From assembly GCA_051000715.1 (NCBI GenBank), contig JBPCOB010000106.1, positions 1-9,958 of the forward strand: a stretch of DNA of 9,958 bases, given 5' to 3'. Under the pieces are notes generated by a model. It was not told the DNA's origin, did no database searches, and worked only from the letters and a program-made list of their open reading frames with translations. Positions 6,108 to 9,958 of the stretch are shown here, one piece after another. Origin of the DNA: JBPCOB01 sp051000715 (GTDB lineage: Bacteria; Actinomycetota; Actinomycetes; JALYNC01). The first letter of the stretch is position 1, and the number at the start of each line of letters is the position of its first letter. A program made the translations under genes and the position numbers.

Positions 6108-6407
6108 ATGGCTACTGATTACGACACCCCACGCACGAACGAAGATGAGCTCGGCGAGGACAGCCTCGAGGAGCTCAAGGCCCGGCGGGCCGAGGCGCAG
6201 GCCGGCACCGTCGATGTCGACGAGGCCGATCTCGCCGAGGCGCTGGAGCTGCCGGGCGCGGACCTGTCCGGCGAGGAGCTGACCCTCCGGGTGCTGCCTC
6301 GGCAGGCGGACGAGTTCACCTGCTCGCGCTGCTTTCTGGTCCACCACCGCAGCCAGCTGGCGACGAAGAAGAACGACGTCCTGGTCTGCCGGGAGTGTGC
6401 GGCCTGA
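6108..6407 (+). CDS. DUF4193 family zinc-ribbon protein
   Basis: The product is 99 aa, beginning MATDYDTPRTNEDELGED. It matches a strongly conserved actinobacterial family, of which I recall M. tuberculosis Rv2699c as a member, with the same length and order of motifs. An acidic N-terminal half contains EDSLEELKARRAEAQ (18-32, probable helix) and LPGADLSGEELTLRV (48-62). The C-terminal half is a zinc ribbon with CSRC (Cys72, Cys75) and CREC (Cys94, Cys97) around FLVHHRSQLA. All four cysteines are present, so zinc binding is expected. The molecular role is not known to me; a small acidic zinc-ribbon protein suggests a cytoplasmic partner or nucleic-acid-associated factor, which is inference. 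GAGGG lies seven bases before the ATG. The next gene follows 35 bp downstream on the same strand and may be co-transcribed. Confidence 0.95.
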   Translation: MATDYDTPRTNEDELGEDSLEELKARRAEAQAGTVDVDEADLAEALELPGADLSGEELTLRVLPRQADEFTCSRCFLVHHRSQLATKKNDVLVCRECAA

Positions 6408-6442
6408 CCGCCGGCGGTCCCGGCCACCCATCAGAGCGGGCG

Positions 6443-7192
6443 GTGGAGCGGCGACCCGACCGGGAGCTGCCCGAGCTGGTCGCGCGCCTGTCACGGGACG
6501 AGCCGATGGATACCCGGGCTCGGGCCGGACTGCTCGGCCGGCTGGCGGCGGTGCTGGCGCGCAGCCTGGGCTCGGCCGGCGTCGGTGCGTTCGCTACCGG
6601 CCGTTGGCTGGTGGACGTCGTGCTCGAAGTGGCGCCGCAGGTGCCGGTGCGCAGCCGCGAGACGCTGCGTGACCAGTACCCCGGCCGGTCCGAGGACGAC
6701 GTTGCGACGGCTCTACTCAGCGCCGCCATGAAGGCAACCGCTGCCGTTGGTGCGGCCGGCGGCGCGCTGGCGGCGGTGGAGTTCGTCGCTCCTCCCACGC
6801 TGCTCGGCGCGCCGGTGCAGCTCGCCGCGGAGACGGTCGCCGTGGTCGCGATCGAGCTGAAGCTGGTGGCGGAGCTCCATGAGGTCTACGGCCACGCCCA
6901 GCCCGGCACCCCGGCCGAGCGGGCGATGGCGTACACGGCCGCCTGGGCCGCCCGACGCGGAATCGACCCGTTGGCCGGCGGCGGGCTTGCCGGCGTACTG
7001 GGCGGTGCGGCTCGACGGCAGCTGCGCTCCCGGCTGCTGCGGCGGGCCGGCCGCAACGCGACCACGTTCGCGCCGTTCCTCGCCGGTGCGGTAGCCGGTG
7101 CCGAGCTCAATCGCCGGGACACCCGGAACCTGGGCGAGAAGATGATCGCTGATCTCCGCAGCCGGCGTACCGGCGGTTGGTACAAGCCCTGA
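6443..7192 (+). CDS. Conserved actinobacterial hypothetical protein, probably membrane-associated
   Basis: The product is 249 aa from GTG 6443; a GTG at 6395 (overlapping DUF4193) and an ATG at 6506 are alternatives, and none has a strong ribosome binding site. I do not recognise a named domain. I recall similar proteins in Streptomyces annotated as hypothetical, sharing ALAAVEFVAPPTLLGAPVQLAAET and IELKLVAELHEVYG. The middle (residues ~95-145) is a long alanine/valine-rich hydrophobic stretch that could form one or two membrane or amphipathic helices, and ATTFAPFLAGAVAGAEL (~206-222) is a third. The C-terminus is basic (LRSRRTGGWYKP). There is no signal peptide. The general layout loosely recalls EcsC-like proteins, but I cannot establish that. 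Its position 35 bp after DUF4193 suggests a shared transcript. Confidence 0.75.
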   Translation: MERRPDRELPELVARLSRDEPMDTRARAGLLGRLAAVLARSLGSAGVGAFATGRWLVDVVLEVAPQVPVRSRETLRDQYPGRSEDDVATALLSAAMKATAAVGAAGGALAAVEFVAPPTLLGAPVQLAAETVAVVAIELKLVAELHEVYGHAQPGTPAERAMAYTAAWAARRGIDPLAGGGLAGVLGGAARRQLRSRLLRRAGRNATTFAPFLAGAVAGAELNRRDTRNLGEKMIADLRSRRTGGWYKP

Positions 7193-7242
7193 CGCCGAGG
7201 GGGACGCGGTTCCTGCGCCTGGCCGCGGCCGGGCTAATGGGC

Positions 7243-7305
7243 CTAGAGCGGTGTGATCCGGTGACCGTCCGCTGTTACTGCCTCGAGGGCGGGCGTGGTG
7301 GTGAC
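7243..7305 (-). other. In-frame 20-codon open extension beyond the stop of the fusion gene
   Basis: Immediately after the TAG (7306-7308) of the minus-strand gene, the same frame continues for 20 sense codons, starting VTTTPALEAV and ending with TAG at 7243-7245. Fifteen of the 20 third positions are G or C, as in neighbouring coding DNA. It may be the former C-terminus of a longer protein, or chance. No terminator hairpin with T-run is visible in 7193-7305. Confidence 0.25.
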
Positions 7306-8400
7306 CTAGGCGGTCGGTGAAACGAACACCGGGTCGCGCAATCCCAGCCGTTTCGCGATCTCGCTCCATTGCTCCCTGTCGACCGCGTGTGTCAGCGCCA
7401 GGACGGGTGGTGAGCCGAGCCCGCGTACGGCGCTCGCCACCGCGGTCGCATCCGACCCGGTCATTAGGTCTGCGTCGTCGACGACCACCTGGCCGGGATA
7501 GAGGGCGGCCAGGTGGGCCGCGGTGACGGGCTCCGACAGCGACATGGGGCTGAGGAAGACAAAGTCCGGCTCCGCTTGGACCTCGTCGGCGATCGCAGCC
7601 AGGTCCTCGGCGCTCGGCGCCCGAGCAGTGGGCACACCGTTGATCTTCGGACTTCTTCGGTCGGCGGGCCGTTGGTCCGCGCGTCGCACCGGCTCCGTTG
7701 GTGGACCACCTTCGTCGGGATCCTCGTCGTTTGCGGGTGGGATCCACAGCGTGGGGCGCCGCGCCGTCAGCCCGGCCAGCACGCCTGTGGCGGACCCGCC
7801 GCGGCCGGCCGGCATGGCCAGGAGAACGTCCCGGCCGGCCGCCAGCGCGGTGACCGCCTCGGCCTGGCCCGGGCGCGGGCCGTCGAAGCCGAGCAGGGCG
7901 AGCGCGTCCTCGAACGGCAGCGGGGCAGCGGCGGGGCGCCGTACCGGCCAGCGCGGAAACGGCGACTTCGGCCACAGATAGGGCAAGCCCTCTGGCACTT
8001 CCGGAAAGAAGCGCCGGTAGAACTCGGGCTCCTTGCGCACGAGAGCGGACCGGTGGCTCACGTGCAGGGCCGCAGTACCGAGCCATGGCGGCAGCTGACC
8101 CCGCACCCGCAGCTCGCCGACCTCCGGCGGCACCCCGCCGGTGAACTCCAGAAGTGATCCGGCCACCGTGTCGGCAAACCCACGCTGCTCCCAGGCGTCG
8201 CAGGTGGCCAGTCCGTACGTCACGAGCGCCGGCAGGAAACCGCGCCACATCCGCACCGCCGGGTGGTTCTTCCAGGCGTACGTCGGAAACGTCAGCGCCC
8301 GCAGGATCTGGAAGGTCTCTACTCGCTGCTTGCCCAGCCGGCGGTCGTCGAGCACGGCCGCGCTCGCCGCGAAGTCGGCGTAGGGGAGGAAGGTCTGCAT
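7306..8400 (-). CDS. MSMEG_6728-family domain fused to a degenerate RecQ-like helicase lobe
   Basis: The product is 364 aa from ATG 8400 (GGAG three bases upstream). Residues 1-~150, starting MQTFLPYADFAASAAVLDDR with RRLGKQRVETFQILRAL, match the MSMEG_6728 family, which I recall being annotated as distantly related to pyrimidine-dimer DNA glycosylases. Residues ~162-361 follow the order of RecQ helicase domain 1: motif 0 LGFDGPRPGQAEAV (170-183), motif I MPAGRGGSA (196-204) in place of MPTGGGKSL, FLSPMSL (282-288) where RecQ has a VAPERL-like motif, motif II VVDDAD (306-311) in place of VDEAH, and ALTHA (335-339) in place of motif III LTATA, ending RLGLRDP. The Walker A lysine is Gly202 and the DEAH box is DDAD, so ATP hydrolysis is unlikely. 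The second RecA lobe is absent. Residues ~221-256 are a charged, low-complexity insert. A DNA-damage-related role is inference. The frame is continuous across the junction. Confidence 0.8.
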   Translation of the reverse strand: MQTFLPYADFAASAAVLDDRRLGKQRVETFQILRALTFPTYAWKNHPAVRMWRGFLPALVTYGLATCDAWEQRGFADTVAGSLLEFTGGVPPEVGELRVRGQLPPWLGTAALHVSHRSALVRKEPEFYRRFFPEVPEGLPYLWPKSPFPRWPVRRPAAAPLPFEDALALLGFDGPRPGQAEAVTALAAGRDVLLAMPAGRGGSATGVLAGLTARRPTLWIPPANDEDPDEGGPPTEPVRRADQRPADRRSPKINGVPTARAPSAEDLAAIADEVQAEPDFVFLSPMSLSEPVTAAHLAALYPGQVVVDDADLMTGSDATAVASAVRGLGSPPVLALTHAVDREQWSEIAKRLGLRDPVFVSPTA

Positions 8401-8482
8401 CGGCTCCGACTCTGCCAGCCGGCCGGCTCCACCGCCCGTTGGGAAGCGCTTACGCTGACCTGCCTCGTCCCAGGGAGCTCCG
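8401..8482. promoter_or_regulatory. Divergent intergenic region, fusion gene / FAH gene
   Basis: These 82 bp must hold promoters for both divergent transcription units. A perfect 8-bp palindrome, AAGCGCTT, lies at 8444-8451 and runs into TACGCT (8451-8456), a possible -10 for the rightward gene. No matching -35 is evident. GGAG (8474-8477) is the ribosome binding site of the gene starting at 8483. Confidence 0.3.
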
Positions 8483-9448
8483 GTGAAGATCGCGCGGTAT
8501 GAGCATCGCGGCTCCACCATGGTCGGCGTCGTCGATGGAGAGCGGGTCCTGCCGGTTGCCGTCGGAACGGGGCGGGCCGGCGACAAGTCCCTGCTCGACC
8601 TCGCCATGGCGGCCCGCCTCGACCCGACGCTGCGGCCACCGCCGACCAGTGAGGCGGTGCCGCTGGCGGACGTGCGGCTCCTCCCGCCGATCTCGGCGCC
8701 GCCGAGCGTCCGGGACTTCTACGCCTTCGAGCAACACGTCAAGACTGCTCGGGGACGCCGCGGCCTCGACGTACACCCCGACTGGTACGAGATCCCGGTC
8801 TTCTACTTCTCCAACCCCGCGGCGGTGATCGGGCCCGGGGACCCGGTGCCGGTGCCGCCGCGATCGGAGCGGCTGGACTTCGAGCTGGAGGTGGCGGTGG
8901 TGATCGGGCAGTCCGGACCGGTCGAGTCGGCGGCCGCCGCCGGCGCGCTCGTCGCCGGTTTCTGCGTGATGAACGACTGGTCGGCGCGCGACATCCAGGT
9001 CCGCGAGATGGCCCAGTCGATGGGCCCCGTCAAGGGCAAGGACTTCGCCACCTCGCTCGGCCCGCTGCTGGTGACGGTGGACGAGTTCGCACCCGGCGGC
9101 CTGCAGGAGGTGCCGGGCGCGACGATGACCGCCCGGGTGAACAGCCGGGAGTACAGCCGCAGCGACCTCGCCACGCTCTGGTGGAGCTTCGCCGAGATGC
9201 TGGCCTACGCCGCCGAGTCGACCGAGCTGCGAGCCGGCGACGTCATCGGTTCCGGGACCTGCGGCAGCGGCTGCATCCTCGAGCTCTCGCTCACCCACGG
9301 CGAGGACGCCTACCCCTGGCTCCGCCCCGGGGACGAGGTCGAGCTGGAGGTCGAGGGGCTCGGCGTACTGGCCAACCCGGTGGTGGCGGCAACGGCGCCG
9401 GCCTGGCGCCCCGACCCGGAGCGGGTGCGGCCCGAGCGGGCGACATGA
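8483..9448 (+). CDS. Fumarylacetoacetate hydrolase family protein
   Basis: The product is 321 aa from GTG 8483, with GGAG five bases upstream. Residues align with mammalian FAH catalytic and metal-binding positions: Asp78 and His85 in DFYAFEQH (equivalents of Asp126 and His133), Glu134 and Glu136 in LDFELEVA (Glu199, Glu201), Asp165, Arg169 and Gln172 in NDWSARDIQ (Asp233, Arg237, Gln240), Lys186 in KGKDF (Lys253) and the GSGTCGSG turn (257-263). Keeping the Asp-x6-His pair places it nearer true FAH than small acylpyruvases. The family uses Ca or Mg to hydrolyse C-C bonds in 3-oxo acids such as fumarylacetoacetate or fumarylpyruvate. No homogentisate or gentisate dioxygenase lies in the window. 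Its stop overlaps the start of the DinB-fold gene (ATGA), so the two are translationally coupled. The substrate is unproven. Confidence 0.92.
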   Translation: MKIARYEHRGSTMVGVVDGERVLPVAVGTGRAGDKSLLDLAMAARLDPTLRPPPTSEAVPLADVRLLPPISAPPSVRDFYAFEQHVKTARGRRGLDVHPDWYEIPVFYFSNPAAVIGPGDPVPVPPRSERLDFELEVAVVIGQSGPVESAAAAGALVAGFCVMNDWSARDIQVREMAQSMGPVKGKDFATSLGPLLVTVDEFAPGGLQEVPGATMTARVNSREYSRSDLATLWWSFAEMLAYAAESTELRAGDVIGSGTCGSGCILELSLTHGEDAYPWLRPGDEVELEVEGLGVLANPVVAATAPAWRPDPERVRPERAT

Positions 9449-9909
9449 CCGACGCCGTACGCCGGCTGCGCGCCGCCGCCGCCCGGCTGCGAACCTCTGC
9501 CGGCACCGATCCCACCCGGCTCACCGGCGCCGACCCGGCCACCGGAGAACGCTGGGATCGTGGCCAGGTGCTCTCGCACTGCGCGGAGATGATCCCGTAC
9601 TGGGCTCGTGAGGTGGAGCAGCTCGTGCTGGCGGGTGGCGACACGGCGTTCGGCCGGGTGAAGACGGACCCCGAGCGCATCGCGCGGATCGCTGCCGGTC
9701 GGGCGGAGGACTCGGACCGGCTGCTCGATGCGGTCGACGCCGGGGTCGACTCTGTCGACCGGCTGCTCGAGCGACTCACACCGGCCGACCTCGAGCTGGT
9801 GGGTCGTCATTCGACGTTGGGGTCGATGACCGTGTCGAAGATCGTCGGGGAGTTCCTGGTGGAGCACCTCGAGCAGCACGCCGACCAGCTGGAGTCGCTG
9901 CACGACTGA
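9445..9909 (+). CDS. DinB-fold protein (maleylpyruvate-isomerase N-terminal-like)
   Basis: The product is 154 aa. ATG 9445 overlaps the upstream TGA (ATGA), so no separate ribosome binding site is needed. It is predicted all-helical, with the DinB/MDMPI metal triad pattern: His45 in LSHCAEMIPYW, and His141 and His145 in EHLEQHADQLE. This superfamily includes mycothiol- and bacillithiol-dependent enzymes, among them mycothiol-dependent maleylpyruvate isomerase. That isomerase is longer, about 240 aa with an added C-terminal domain, which is missing here. Coupling to an FAH-family hydrolase is consistent with a thiol-dependent cis-trans isomerase acting just before hydrolysis of a ring-cleavage product, but this is inference. 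It could equally be a thiol-S-transferase of unknown substrate. Confidence 0.85.
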   Translation: MTDAVRRLRAAAARLRTSAGTDPTRLTGADPATGERWDRGQVLSHCAEMIPYWAREVEQLVLAGGDTAFGRVKTDPERIARIAAGRAEDSDRLLDAVDAGVDSVDRLLERLTPADLELVGRHSTLGSMTVSKIVGEFLVEHLEQHADQLESLHD

Positions 9910-9958
9910 CCGGCGCACCAGCTTCCGGCTAGGTAACCTCCTCCAGGCCAGGTGGCAG
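9910..9958. other. Short 3' edge, no gene seen
   Basis: The last 49 bases contain AGGTAACCT (9931-9939), an odd-length palindrome around a central A, possibly part of a promoter or site belonging to a gene beyond the window. Nothing else is supported. Confidence 0.3.

Noticed and set aside
7221..7230. Perfect palindrome GGCCGCGGCC as a terminator
   Set aside because: It has no loop and no following T-run, and such words are expected by chance at this GC content.
6713..8248. 511-codon minus-strand open frame over the hypothetical protein and the fusion gene
   Set aside because: It overlaps the recognised MSMEG_6728/RecQ-like frame in another register and has a low-complexity Arg/Gly/Ala composition.
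8444..8451. AAGCGCTT palindrome as a specific operator
   Set aside because: Eight bases only and no second copy nearby; noted within the intergenic entry but not claimed as a binding site.
4387..9939. Recurring GTAACC word in three intergenic regions (about 4387, 5953 and 9932)
   Set aside because: Only six bases are shared, in both orientations and at varying distances from genes; not enough to claim a regulon site.
1..9958. Mobile elements, CRISPR repeats, tRNA or rRNA genes
   Set aside because: No transposase or integrase motifs, no regularly spaced direct repeats, and no cloverleaf or rRNA-like sequence were seen on either strand.

Overview
The window is very GC-rich with strong G/C bias at third codon positions. 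Its gene content points to an actinobacterium: a DUF4193 zinc-ribbon protein, a mycobacterial DesA-type acyl-ACP desaturase, an Otr(A)-type ribosomal protection GTPase, an MSMEG_6728-family domain and a DinB/mycothiol-type four-helix protein. The genus cannot be fixed from the sequence alone. I see no transposase, phage gene, CRISPR array, tRNA or rRNA.

Layout from left to right. Bases 1-1275 (+) are the 3' part of an S9-family serine peptidase whose start lies outside the window. Facing it on the minus strand are the remains of an aminoglycoside phosphotransferase (1322-1567), which has an in-frame TGA near its start and has lost most of its body. Thirty bases upstream of it is an intact Otr(A)/Tet(M)-type GTPase (1598-3586, minus), preceded by a short leader ORF that overlaps its start. 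Next is a small TPR protein (3779-4288, minus), divergent from an acyl-ACP desaturase (4440-5381, plus). A 33-bp near-palindrome sits between those two. A gamma-carbonic-anhydrase-like hexapeptide protein (5391-5909, minus) converges on the desaturase and diverges from a DUF4193 gene (6108-6407, plus). The DUF4193 gene has a potentially structured leader and is followed by an unrecognised alanine-rich, probably membrane-associated protein (6443-7192, plus).

On the minus strand, 7306-8400 encodes an unusual two-part protein: an N-terminal MSMEG_6728-type domain joined to a RecQ-like first helicase lobe that has lost its Walker A lysine and DEAH box. Divergent from it is a translationally coupled pair (8483-9909, plus): a fumarylacetoacetate-hydrolase family enzyme and a DinB-fold protein. 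This pair suggests a thiol-dependent isomerisation followed by hydrolysis of a ring-cleavage product.

Most of the window is ordinary chromosomal content. The items most worth a second look are the phosphotransferase remnant beside the ribosomal protection gene, the leader ORF, the glycosylase-like/inactive-helicase fusion, the carbonic anhydrase with a displaced metal ligand, and the FAH-DinB pair. Domain assignments rest on recognised motifs and remembered family sequences; no database search was run.
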